This document shows, in pieces, positions 24,901 to 36,885 of a stretch of DNA of 64,000 nucleotides (the stretch's first letter is position 1; each line of letters opens with the position of its first letter). The position numbers were made by a program, and so were the translations under genes. Below the pieces are notes generated by a model. That model saw nothing but the letters and a program-made list of their open reading frames with translations, searched no databases and was not told the DNA's origin. The stretch is taken from NCBI GenBank assembly GCA_017562135.1, contig QEYB01001296.1, positions 434,001 through 498,000 on the forward strand, given 5' to 3'. The DNA comes from Dipylidium caninum (taxonomy: Eukaryota; Platyhelminthes; Cestoda; Cyclophyllidea; Dipylidiidae).

Positions 24901-27900
24901 AAGTTCGAAAGCGTTTTCTTGCGCGAAAGCTGTTTATCCTGCAACTCCAGGCTCTGGCACGGTACTGGCTCTCCAAGCTAACTCTCCACCGTATTATATG
25001 CAGACGTGGCTTTTTCTCCGCTGACAGGGCAATCAGATATGTGAGCCTTCCTTCCTTCCTTCTTCACATCTCGTCTGCATCCCCTAATAGCCTAACTCGG
25101 GCCGCATTGTTTGGGAGTAGTAGTGAGTGTGCTGAGTATCCACCTGGAGAAAAGTGTTCATAAATTCTACGTATATGTCAAAAACGCTTGCTATGCCACT
25201 CCTCCTATTATCTGTAATGACATTGTTGACACCACTGAGTTATTTCAATGTCAGCATGTCCTTCGGCTTTTGTTTTCATTCGTGTATTCCAGCAGGGCCA
25301 CCCTAAATTTCCTTTGCGCCGTAATACAGACCACCATGTGTGGTTTCACTTCTGGAAATGCCCCTACTTGTTTAAGTATGTACTGAAAACCTAGCACTGC
25401 TTCGGGTTTTTAGTTAGGTGAATTTGTCAGGCACTCTTAAATGTAATGCAACCGACTATTGAAGTAACGAACCTGGAGCACTCAATGTCTAGGACGCCGA
25501 GTTTCTAATTTTTTCCCGTTATCGCCACCGCCGTCGTAGGATGGAGAGACGGAAACGTGCATTTGCGAGGCTGAAGTGCCGGAGGACTCCCTGCTACAGA
25601 ACCCGCTGCACGCCAATTGGACGAGCTCCCTATCCACGGAGAATCCCCTTGAAGTCGTTAATTTTGTCGCCACGTCTTCGGAGGGGTGTGAAATTCATCA
25701 GCTTTCAGGACCCCTCGACGTCAACTCTTCGTTACCCACCAAAGTGCCTGGCTCAGAAATGTACCCTGACCTCTTCAACTTTGTACGTGTCCCACGAATT
25801 TACATCACTTTCCATGCGATGCGTTTATCTCGCCTCGCGCTCAGCCAACAGCTCATGGTTTTAGCCACACTTCTGATTTCACCCCTCGGCTGTGCGAGTT
25901 CATATTGCCTGCTCGAAAGGGGACTGATGCGAGTGTGCCATACTCACGTTGCTTCGTCGACCGGACCGCCTTCTCAGATGCTGGTTACGCGCACATTTTT
26001 TAATTTAATGACGCATGTGGCGCAGTTAATGGTCATCAAATGCGGCAAATGATCCACGCAGTTTTACGAAGTTGCTGAAATTGGCAATTTTCAGATACAA
26101 ATCTAAGTCATTCTTGTTTTTGGGCAGGTCGATTCCCTTTTCGAGGATGTGTTTACTTCTGTGGATCTCATGTACCATGGTCATTCACAGGTGACCATCA
26201 GTCTGGACGACACCATTCAGGTGACGGAGGAGTGCCATCTTAACACGGCTGATGCGACTACGACGCATGAGGTATTCGAAGAGCCAGAAAAGGGTAGAAT
26301 TGCACCCTCGTTGTCGCCCGTGGCGATGGCACCGGGGGCAGGAGGAAGACGAGAAGATGGTGATAATAGTGGAGTCGGTCTGGGCAGTCGGCATTTCAAG
26401 ACCCGCTGTCCCGTCATCTTCCCTCTTCCCCACCACCCCCCGAGCCTTCTTACTTCCAGCCCGTCTAGACTCACATCAACTGAGGCCGTCTCAGAGGCAG
26501 AAGTCACAGGTGGGGCCTTTGGCCCTAAAGTTGCTGGATCGAACACTGATCTCGGGGCTGCTCCTAGCGACAGTCATGGCGCATGCAACGAGTGCAGTTA
26601 TCTTAAATTCGCTGCGGCCTACTTCCAGACTGGAGCCCTGCCAACTTTCTCCCCGGTGCCGCTTACTCGTCCTCTCCTCAAACATCACGACCAGCACCAC
26701 GTCGAAGTAGGTCATGCCATCTCGACCCTCTTTTCTCTCTTCTCTTTCCCCTCCCTTTACCTCTTTGCGTCCTTCCTCCATCATGTACCTTTGGGTACTT
26801 GGTGCTGCCTCTTCGTATGAACCGGGGGAGGCATTAGTATTCCCTAATTAATCATTAACCTCTATGAACCCTGCAGTTTTTCACTCTCAACAATCAGTGC
26901 TGCAACGAACATTTTGATTTTGTCCAAGAAAACGCAGAATATAGCAATTTCTGGTTAACATGAACTCCTTTTTTGACTAAATGCGTTGCCTCGTTGTGGT
27001 CTCTTACCTGGCGGCTGTCGATTACCCTGACGCATTCCACGTCTTTTGTAGTTGGCATTGAAAATTTCCCGCAACGTTATGTCATTCATGAAATCAAGGG
27101 ACGTGGGCCACAACGGGAAGTCGGCAAACTCAACTGCGGTCCGTTTTTGTCCATTTCACTTCACACCTTCTTTGCACTCTTTTTTCGATCCTGTCGAATC
27201 TTATGGTGCACTGCAAGACTGCATCTGTTATTTCGAGTAATATTTCATCCACTGGGCCCTAAGTGATGGCAGACCTTACATTGCCCAAAAGTAGGCTTTT
27301 AGGTGAGGCCAAAAGAGCTCTCGCGGAATCATTTTAGGTAGACCATCGTATTCTGTCGCCAAGGGGCATAGGATGAAGGGGCAGTAAAAAAGGACAGCTG
27401 GATTTACACCTCTTATTTCTCCGTAGACGGTGAAGGATGACAAATCAGGGACCAGTGATGAGTCCAGCATAAGCAGCTTAGCTCCGCACTCCACTTTGGT
27501 GTGTCCACGAGCGATCATCTCCTCCGCCAACGGTCCCAGAAGCGAACCTCCTCCCGCGGATTACTGTGATGACATGTCGACGAAACCCCCGTTAAATTCC
27601 ACTCTCAATGCGCGTAGTTGCCGCGACTGTCGACGCGGGCTGTCCGAGCTTCGCAAGGTTCGCTTCATCGTGGGGACTGGAATTGACTATCCTCAAATAC
27701 GTGATGAAATCTACTGTCAAATTCTCAAGCAAATCACAAATAATCCCTGCGCCTATAGTCGCGGTCGAGGTACCTTCTGTCACCTGAGAAATAGCCCTGT
27801 ATTTTGGGGATCAGATTTCTTTTTGCTCCCTTATTTTGTGGCTCCGATTTGTCTGTGCCGTGAGTAAACGCTAAGCTCCTAATCATTACAGCGGTCTTTC

Positions 27901-30900
27901 TCTCTTCAGGGTGGATCTTGTTGGTTCTGTGCTCCAATTGCTTCCCGCCAGTCCGCTTTGACGCTGCGCTCAGAACTTACTTGAAGTCCAATGCCTCAGA
28001 CTACGCCAAGACTTGCCTCAAGCGCCTCAACCGCATCCATCATACGGGATCACGGTCGATGCCGCCAAGCTACATGGAGTTGCGGGCTGAACAAGAGAAA
28101 AAGAGCCTAGGCGTTCACGTCCTTTGCGCCAACAGTAGTCGAGTGAGGGTTAAAGTTGATCCGACCATTACCGTAGAGGAGTTCAGCTCCATGGCTTTCA
28201 CTGCAGCTTCTATCAAGGACACCTTCGGTTTCGAGATTTTTGTCAGTATCATCGACAAGGTAACTCTCTTTCTCTCACTCCTCGTCTCTTTCTTCACGAG
28301 TTCCGTCTTATTGTCGCTTGATTTTCAAGTTTGAAACCCTGTCAACGGGTCCGAAGCATCTATTTGATTACATATCCCTGTGTGAACAATACACCCGATG
28401 CAAAGGCCTGGATGAATATGACATGCCCTGGTCCTTCTTTATACGCAAGACAATCTTTGCGCCATGGCATGATGTGACTTTCGATCCTGTGTCAACTTCG
28501 CTCATCTGCTTTCAGGTTATCCAGCAGTGCTTCAAACAATCACACGACGTCCTCGAGGTAAGAAGCAGTCAACTCGTATATTACGCCGTCCGCTCAACAC
28601 CATCTGGCGTTTAGCCTCAACGATCCTTGTCCGAATGGCCAATCACCTGTTCATTTCACTGCTCACGTTTAATTGCCGAAAAAGTGGGCCTGTTTCAGTA
28701 GTGTCACATTTGTGCCGACATCGCTGGATTTGTGCAGCGCCGGCGATTATCACCATTGTTTCGCTGTCCGTAAACCTTGGAAATTCTATGTAGCGAGGGA
28801 GAAATCCTCGAGTGCCCTGTCATTTCCTCCTGCAACGGTTCGCCAAGGGATAACGTGGTAGTGTAGAGGTGTACACATCCCATATCTTATCCATGCTATT
28901 TGCCACTCGTTGTGGCCACCACGTAAATTCTTCCTCCCTCCCTCTCTCTTCGCCTTTAGGAACATGAGTTGGCGTACTTATTGGCGAACATATACCGGCT
29001 TCTGACTGCAGACCCTAGTGGTTACGAGACTTCTGAAGGCTGTGATCTCCACTCATGGCTGAACCAAATCCTCAGTCCCGATTGTGACATCTCCTTTTGG
29101 CAAGAAGTTACCGCCACTGTAAACACTCTAGTGTGCCATGCATCGTTTCCAACCTATCTAATATAACTCAAAGAGCATTTGCCCTTATTATTCGATTCAG
29201 GTAGTTTGTGTTTCTGTATCATGAATAGGATTGAGGCCTCCTTAACAGGTACCTTATAGGTTGAGTAGATCGCGTACAATGCGTCTTGATGTCCACCCAT
29301 TCGTGTGATACCAAATGGTCACTGGTCTCGTTGCTAACGTTGTTTCTCAACACAACACCTCTTTTATGTTTTCATCTCCCACGCCTGAAGGCCCTCCGTG
29401 AACTGAATGGGAGGTCTCCGGAGACATCCACCACAAAAGTGTGCGAGAATATCGTGACATTCGCCAAACTCCAATGGTCCAGTGTCTTCGCCCGCGAATT
29501 CAACGCAATTTTTGTGCGGGGGAGGTCTCGTATGCAGCATGTCATCTTGAGCATCGACTGCAATGGAGTTCAAGTGCTTGGTGAAAAGCGCAACCTTATC
29601 AGTTCCATCCCCTATGTTGAATTACATTCAGTGACAGTTAATTCGTAAGTCTTTTCTTCCATCCCCACTTCGAATAGAAACGCCTCTCTTCTCTTCTCTT
29701 CTCGTCCTCATCCTCGTCACCTACAGAATGACCCTCTCTATGAGGACTGTATGGATGCAGGAGCACCGGTTCCTGTCTGATCGTGCTGATGACATGGAGA
29801 AACTCCTTAACTACATGCTCACTGGTCTTCGTCAACGATCGCGGTACGCCATCGCAATGAAGAAGTCCCTGAAGTGTGCTCGTGAGTTCGTCATGCACAA
29901 ACCGCTGCTGTACAGTTTGCGAAACAGTGCAAACTCTGACTTTTCTGTTTGGCACTTTAAGGCCATGACAGCGCTGTGATTCATGTGAATGTGGGCGATT
30001 ACATAATAATGCACCAGTTGGGCTGGGAGTTGGACCGAAAGACTCCCGTGGTAGGGCGTCCCTTGCCCTGCAAGTCGGCGCACTTCCAATTTCCGAGGGA
30101 GGAGGACTCGACTGTCTATACTTACGGCGAAAATCAGCGGACCTGGGAGACGGGTTATGTGGCCATGGCCAACATTTACGTCCTCCCCACAATCAAGCCC
30201 CCCAAACTGGAGTTCATTGATGCCTTCTCCCACGTGATCACCTCAAACGAAAACAGCGAGTGGCTTAACAGGGTCAAGAGCATCAATTGGCAACGTTCAC
30301 GTTTAACCACCGCACGTCTGCAGAAAAGGCCCTTCAGCCACAACGACTCCTACATTAGATACAAGAAATATGCCAAGGTTGCTGACGATCCCTTCGAAAA
30401 TTGTTCACATCGGCCGAATTCACACAATTCTGACATGGAGCCTTCGCCGAAGTCTTCGTATGTTTATTTTCTCACGCAGCGCACTTATACTCACTTGTAG
30501 TTTAAATGGTGTGGATGGTTGAGTGGATGAGTTGCCTCGTGAGGCAACTGGAGCTGCGACCATTTTAACGGGAGACTGTTCGACGTCAAAGTGTACATAA
30601 ACTTCCTGTTTGGCTTCACTACTCCCTTTCTACTAGTAGAAATGGAGCCCTCTCCGCCGTCGCCTCAGGGCACATTCACGGATTGGTTAGCGCCATTTCA
30701 ACCTCGCTGCCACCACTACCTCACATTGGTACTGATTTCGCTTTTCCGCTTGCTAGAATTTCCTCCATCACCTCGACAGACTCCATAAAACTAACAAGTC
30801 TCAAACACACGCGACTTCCTCTGCGAAAGCCGTTTCTACGAGATTTGGCGAACGCTGATCGAAAGGTCTACGACGCGGCCTTGCTCTCCTTCTGCCTCAT

Positions 30901-33900
30901 TCAGACCTACATGGGGGACCGCAACGAGGTGCCGGCACAACTGAAAGACATGCCTGTGGTCTTTCTCACCGATCTTCTCTTTGGCTCAGCTCTCGACTGT
31001 CCCCCGCTCCGCGACGAAATCTTCATCCAAATCCTGAACCAGCTCACTCATAATCCTAAACGGTACTTTCGTGAGATTGATTAGTTGTTTCTTTGGTCTC
31101 CTTCCAAAAATGCCAAGTAATCACATCATGGTAGAAGCTTTCTTTCACATAAATGACCGTCTGGGATTTCTGTGTATGTGCGAATACCTACCGCCCGTAC
31201 CTCGTCTCCCAGAACAAGTGAATCTCGAGGGTTGGAATTGATGTGGCTGGCAACGGGCATAATGGTGCCATCAACAGCCGTCATGAGTAAAGTGATTCGC
31301 TTCCTGCTCCGCTCACCTCATCCGCTGGCCTCCCAGTGCTACGCCCGACTGCATCACACTCTGAGGTACTCACCACTGCGATCACCGATCTTTTCGCTCT
31401 CGTATTCTATCCACTCTCCTTCTTCTCCCTCTTCTTCTTCTTCACCCGTTTTAGCCGGGGAATACGCAAGAAGCCTCCGCATGCTCTTGAAGTCGCAGCC
31501 ATACGCGGAAAGAAGCAGAAAATATCGCAAAAAGTCATTCTTCCGAATAATGCCTTCATAGTATGTCGATGCTCAAATTTTCTTCCCCTTGGCGTCCACT
31601 TCGTGCCCTCCTGTCATTCTAAGTCTACGGCAGGTTACACTTGCTCGGTCGATGGCCGCCACCTGCACTAAATACCATCAATGAGCATTAGTGCATCGTG
31701 GTGAACTATTTGAATTACTATCTTTTTGATGTTGCTTACCGTTTCAGTGTGTAATGCATCTTTCCCTTTTAATAAGGCGTCATGACACTTGATAATTCAA
31801 AAATGCCTCTTTCATGGCAGATGACTACTTTGGAATCGATGTCTAAGGCTGCCGATGTGATCAGGAACTTGGTGCACGAAATCAACCTCGCCTCGGAGGA
31901 TGAGTTCGCCCTCTATCTGGAGGTTGAGGGTGAACTGCGCTGTATAAAATCGGACGATTTTCTTCTCGACGCTCTCCGCTTAACAATGCCTGAGATTCAC
32001 TTGCAAGACCACCAGAATCGCACCAGAACCTGTAGGTTTTATTTTCCTCTGTGGTAGTCCCTTGGCGTTTGTCTTATTTACGTCTTCGTAGATCGTCGTT
32101 CGTGGTGCGTTCGCTTTAAGCTAAAGTAAAAGAAAGGTAGAAAGGGCCTTTTAGTGTCCGTTGTTTTAACCAGTGTGGCGTGATTAACGAAGTGGTCAAT
32201 CTGAGGCGGAGCCTGTTGCCTCTTAGCGATCTGGCCCTCATTGTGGCCTGAAACAGATAGGCTTCCTGTTTGCTGCTCTCGCGATCTTTCTCTTAGTTAT
32301 TTCTATTGATGCCATTAATTGGTGAAAGAGCCTTCTCTTATTCTACAGCTCCTCCTCCAAGTCCTCTTTACTTAATGCGTAAGCTTTGGCTAAATGTGAT
32401 TCCCGGGAAACATGCCATCGAGGACAGGCTGATAAATTTTCCCCAGGTACTGTGCCGTTAATTTTCACTAACTGCCCCCTTCCATCCTGCGCTTCCGCAC
32501 TCTTGCCTCTTTTTCGCCAACCTGACAGGCGTTGAGTAACTTTCGTTGTGGCTACTACAAATGCTCCGAGGATCAAGCACTCGAACTGGCCACCCTCGCC
32601 TTCGTTTGGCAAACAGAAGAATTACCTGCTTCCCCGTATGATTCCAATGGGTTAATATCCTCTCACACACGTAATGCGCGCTTAACCGGTCCTCTTGCTA
32701 CTCGGTTCTCACCGTTTTGTTTCACCAGCTAGGGGCTCGGAAGTGCTGATGCACCTCTTCTCCTTGCCCAGTTAACATTTTAAAATAATTACTAGGCCTT
32801 AGTGGCTTTAGCTTATTTGAATAATAACAATCAGATGTACTCCTAACCTTAGAACCTGTCTCGACCAAATCCTTCCTAAGGACCTGCTCTCCAACGCCAC
32901 CGATGCTCTGTGGAAGTCGGTACGTCTCCCGGCCCGTTTTCACATTTACAATTTTTTTAACTTTCTTGTGCGTATCCCGTGACTTCTCCTAGTTCTATCG
33001 GAGCCAACTAAAAATTCAATCAACGATAGACTCATAAATGTGCCCTTGTGGCAGTTAAGTGCTATTCTACTTGTTCTGCCCGTAAGCATCCTCACAAAAT
33101 GGGACTTATTTTTAGAAAATGAATTCAATGTTCAATTCTGCCCGTCGACTCAGTCGGAAGGATATACCACTGAACTTCTTGAACATCCTTCTAGAAGTCC
33201 CGACTTTCGGCTCCTCGTTTTTCCACGTCGAGGTGGGTAGTTGCAGGACATGGCACCGTTTGCTCCAATCTGCCGAATTGGCGGTTGGAGCAATTCTGAG
33301 AAGCATAGTGAGAGCGCGTGCGTGAAACGGCAGCGTCGGTCTGCCGCTCTCCTCGCCGCCTCACAGGCCTCTTCCGCCCACACGCCTAAGCGGTATCGCG
33401 GCAGAAGTCAGCCCCCTTCCATCATCCCGATTAGTTGTACATCGTAATCACCTATGGACAGCCTTCACTTCTATTCTGCATACCTTGCTTCTCTAATTCC
33501 GGAGGTGGCGACGTATCCCCTCCTGCTGACTAGGCTTATTTGGCGCTCTCTGAGTAGAGTGTAACATTTGAAGCCAACTGAAGTCTCTCGAACTATGTTT
33601 TTACAAGCCTAGTCTTTTCGATTTCATTCTAATCGGAGTGCGTGACCCACATACCAAATTCCTGTTTGTTTGTTTTTTCTTTCAAAATTAATCCGTTTCC
33701 CCGAAGTTTTTTTGTGCTCTAGACCCACCAATCAACTGGTTCATGGCTTCTGGTTGTCAACTCTGCCAACATATGCCTTTTCGACCAAAGAAGCAGGGTA
33801 AGTTCTCCAACCCACCCACCCACCCGCGTGCGTGCGTGCCTGCTTCTGCGTAGGTGGGGTGTGAAGCAGGTGACTGTCGGTTCATGGGCCTAGGCGTAGG

Positions 33901-34390
33901 ATAGGTGGCAGATAGAGAGAGGAGCAGAGTGGCTGGGCCAATGGACCTCGGAAAGTGTACCGCGGAGAGCTTGGAGATACTGTTTTGACATTGTTCCCGC
34001 GGCTCAGGTGGCACATCCAGCTATCAAGCGCGCTGCCGTCAATTCAAGCCTCGAGAAGCGATGCCCTTTGGGTACCATAACAAAACGCAGGGCTGTGGTG
34101 GGATTAAAGGCACCTTCTGGTATATGGGAGGCGAAACACGAGAAAGTTTGGTGTCAGGGCTGTGAGGAGGCAGACGGACTCTGCCACTTTGGCTTTTATT
34201 GTAGACTGAGTCTTGGTGTCATAGCATGGACTGCATAACGGAATGCTGGCAGGATGATCAAACGATCAACTATCAGCTGCGCGAGGCCAACGCGGTGACC
34301 AAGCTGCTTGGCTCCGAGACGACCGCGTATAATGCCTGCGACCTGGTCAACTGTTACCTCCGGCACTGCAAACTGCAGGCAACGAGGTAG
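18980..34390 (+). CDS. MYO7: class VII-type unconventional myosin, motor exons frame-broken
   Basis: At least 31 exons, about 7.0 kb of coding sequence. Motor: 18980-19093, 19430-19577, 19659-19843, 20263-20384, 20675-20934, 20974-21210, 21478-21979, 22186-22483, 22570-22725, 23146-23554. IQ motifs: 24146-24325, 24855-25040. Linker: 25540-25782, 26128-26706. Tail: 27427-27769, 27910-28259, 28330-28557, 28960-29118, 29391-29644, 29727-29881, 29962-30457 (SH3), 30757-31062, 31213-31365, 31455-31560, 31821-32031, 32349-32446, 32529-32635, 32853-32919, 33116-33232, 33723-33797, 34205-34390. The P-loop GESGAGKT, switch [10 protein letters not shown] and switch II DIFGFEN are present. The tail order MyTH4-FERM-SH3-MyTH4-FERM fits myosin VII, an actin motor of stereocilia and microvilli in other animals. 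Three motor exons each need a one-base correction. The start exon and a MyTH4 exon (26.7-27.4 kb) were not found. Confidence 0.9.
20935..20973 (+). other. 39-base intron inside the myosin motor
   Basis: GTAAAC donor and TTACAG acceptor flank 39 bases that happen to be open in frame, so a naive reading runs straight through. Removing them joins CYNYLCQ to [11 protein letters not shown], as expected for the motor domain. Confidence 0.85.
24340..24376 (+). repeat. low-complexity C/T tract
   Basis: Pyrimidine-rich run of mostly C with scattered T in the myosin intron just downstream of the first IQ exon. A similar CTTCT repeat lies at about 29690-29704 ahead of another myosin exon. Both are ordinary simple sequence. 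Confidence 0.6.
33807..33842 (+). repeat. CCCA and GCGT simple repeats
   Basis: A short tandem of four-base units rich in C is followed directly by a tandem of GCGT-like units, in the last large intron of the myosin gene. Confidence 0.6.
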
Positions 34391-35526
34391 ACCGTCAGGA
34401 GGACGTTTTCTGTGCCCCTCCCATTCCGCTCACCTCATACATCCAAGTATATATTTTTCAATATATACATATAAACATCTGATCCGCCTCTGGGTGTGTC
34501 TCCATCGCATTTGCCTGGTTTCCACTGAACTGATCACTGAACTCAGGGTGTTTGCATTTAGTTGGATCTTCGGTAACTTCTTCAGTTGTACCCGATCGCT
34601 TTGTGATGTACGTCTTCTTGGGGTCCGCATCCTTTTCGAAGTCACCTTTTGGTAGCATTCTCAATTCAACTCTTTTGTTGTTCCATTATCAATCAGATGT
34701 TAAGAAATAGATAATTTTCTTTCGTCCTTGCCGCCTTCTTCTTCCGAACCTCCCAAAAGTCTGTTGACGTCTCTTCGTTGCGAAAAATTCGAACAAAATC
34801 GCGAAAAACACGTACTCATTGTCCCAAGATTTTGTCTATTTACCGCACACAAGGGAATTATACCATTCATGACTAATTACGCAATAAAAAGTCTGGAAAG
34901 TACTGGAGGCTGTGAACTCATTCAACAAGGGTGAAGTCATCCTTCAAGAGTCACTTTTGACTTGGGAAACACTTCTGTCATGCGAAAACTAGTTTTCCTC
35001 ATTTGAAATCACTACGGAACAAGCAGTCCAGAGTTAAATTAGGCGGCAACAGTTGGGGCCAAAGGTGAACGCATGCCTCCTCCCCCTCGGCTCTTCCTCC
35101 TCCTTCGGCGTAAGCGTGGACTGCCCTCCTTCGCGCAGACGTCGTTTTTAGGTTCTTGGTATTTCAATGTAGACAGACGCCCCAACAGTGCGTTGACGGG
35201 CTTACACTTGCCACCTTGGCTGATCTTACTTTTGACCAAAACCCGATGAAACGCTATGGAGTCGCCTTGACACTTCTTCATTGACCTTTAGGTATTGTCA
35301 TCGGTAGGTTCGCCTGCTGCCAGAGAAGAGGTCCGATTAATAAAGTTTGGTCCCATTTTCTAAAAGCTCGTCTGCGAGTCGTTTTAGGTATCAAATGGTG
35401 GGTCTCGAAGGTAATTCTTTCTAGTGCATAGAAAAGAGCTAATAATGGGGAGTGCTTGAATAAAGTGGCCTCACGACACCGAAATTGTCTGCTCTTGACG
35501 AAAGCGGATAATTAACGGTCTTCAGG
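34391..35526. other. 3' flank of the myosin gene
   Basis: No recognisable gene. An AATAAA hexamer at 34883-34888, about 490 bases after the myosin stop, is a candidate polyadenylation signal. A minus-strand frame at 35039-35281 has a basic arginine-rich end but matches nothing I know. Confidence 0.35.
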
Positions 35527-36885
35527 TGAGTATGCCCCGTCCCCTGCTCGGGACACCACAGATGGAGGAGCGTATGGCCTCGCGCCGTCTAGTTGATAGG
35601 ATAGCTTTCCACGACTCCTCGCGTTCGGACACGCGCTCATCGTGCGTCGTCGTCCCGCCTTCTCCCTCCACTTCGCCCCACACACCCTAATCCCCTGTCG
35701 TCGTCCTAGCGACAAGCGGCACGTGCGGGCCTTGTTCTCCCCCGCATTCACCCTTTCATCCACCCCATCTTCCCCTGGTCAATCACCCCGCAGACCCCGC
35801 GTCGAGGCGCAAAAAGTGGTCTTCTCAAGGGGGACCAGGTCTGAGCCGATTGCGCCCTCCATCGACATGAGCGATTGAGGACGACATGGACCTACCCACC
35901 TCATCTTCATTAGCTTCATTTAATTTCTGCTTACTTACTTTTGGACAACTCTTCTGCCCTTGTCTTGCGGCTGGTAGAATCGTGTCTGTCCAGGACCTTG
36001 GCCTCCCTAAGAGTAGCTTTCATACAGAAATCATATATAATTTCTTATTGAAATGCGTACCTCACCAAACCGATCTTTTTATTTCTGAGTTAACAAGGGA
36101 TATCATCCCTTATGGAGGTAACAAGAGATTTTCTTGAGACGCTTCCAGAGCTATCACTTTGGCGTGCTTGCCTGACTGAGACGTTGGAGTTGACAGTTAA
36201 AAGCGACGCGTGGTTTGCGGACTGTTGAGGAAGCAGGTGGAGTTTCGAGAGACCTCTCCTCCTCTCCTCCCCCTCGAGCTTGGATTCTCGCTTCTTCAAG
36301 TAACCGACGCCGAGTTGACTTAAAGCCCTCGTAGCGTAGTTTTCTTCAACTGTTTCTCTTTCACTTTACTGAAGGCTTTTTATTTGTGTCATTGAGTGAC
36401 ATGATATTGTCAGCCTTCTACTCTATAATTTACTAGTATTAAGAACTGGCGGAATGTGGCTTTGACAACTATATCTGCGCCACTAACAGTTCTGAATCTG
36501 GTCTTCAAATGGTGACGGAAGTTGTGTAGTTTTGAACAGGCAGGAGTACAGCCTGTGAGTCCTAATGCGTAGGTCCATTAGTGATGAGGAGCGAAACACA
36601 AGACGTCCGCGGCGGCCCAACGGGAGCCATGTGGTGTACCAGAAGAGTTCTCAGTGCATTGTGGCCCCCACGTCACGGAGTGAGGCAACGCCCCTGGCAC
36701 TCGTGCTCACGCATCCCAACCCCAGGCCATCTTCGCCCGTGCACCCCCCAGTGGCCACATCAATCACAGTTGTCATGGTCCAGATTTCTAACATCAACAA
36801 CAAAGGACCGTCGGTTGTCCCAGCAACCGGGTCTGTTCGTGATGAGGTTGCCATCCCACTTCTCTCTTTTCGTCTCTCAAACTGA
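35527..36885 (+). CDS. possible Ser/Pro-rich coding exons, unknown protein
   Basis: I do not recognise this gene. Two stretches read like protein. At 35527-35689 a frame following a CAG encodes PQMEERMASRRLVDRIAFHD and continues Ser/Pro-rich. At 36565-36885 a frame following a TAG encodes SDEERNTRRPRRPNGSHVVY and continues with many Pro, Ser, Val and Thr. In between, 35700-35876 has another Ser/Pro/Arg-rich frame. The composition suggests exons of a disordered, poorly conserved protein, or untranslated or regulatory sequence. No start, stop or full splice model could be built. The stretch lies between the myosin and GCM on the same strand. Chance open frames in GC-rich sequence remain quite possible. 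Confidence 0.3.

Noticed and set aside
26149..26820. Long open frame read as a separate gene
   Set aside because: It is one exon of the myosin (26128-26706), in phase with its neighbours; the part after 26706 is intron.
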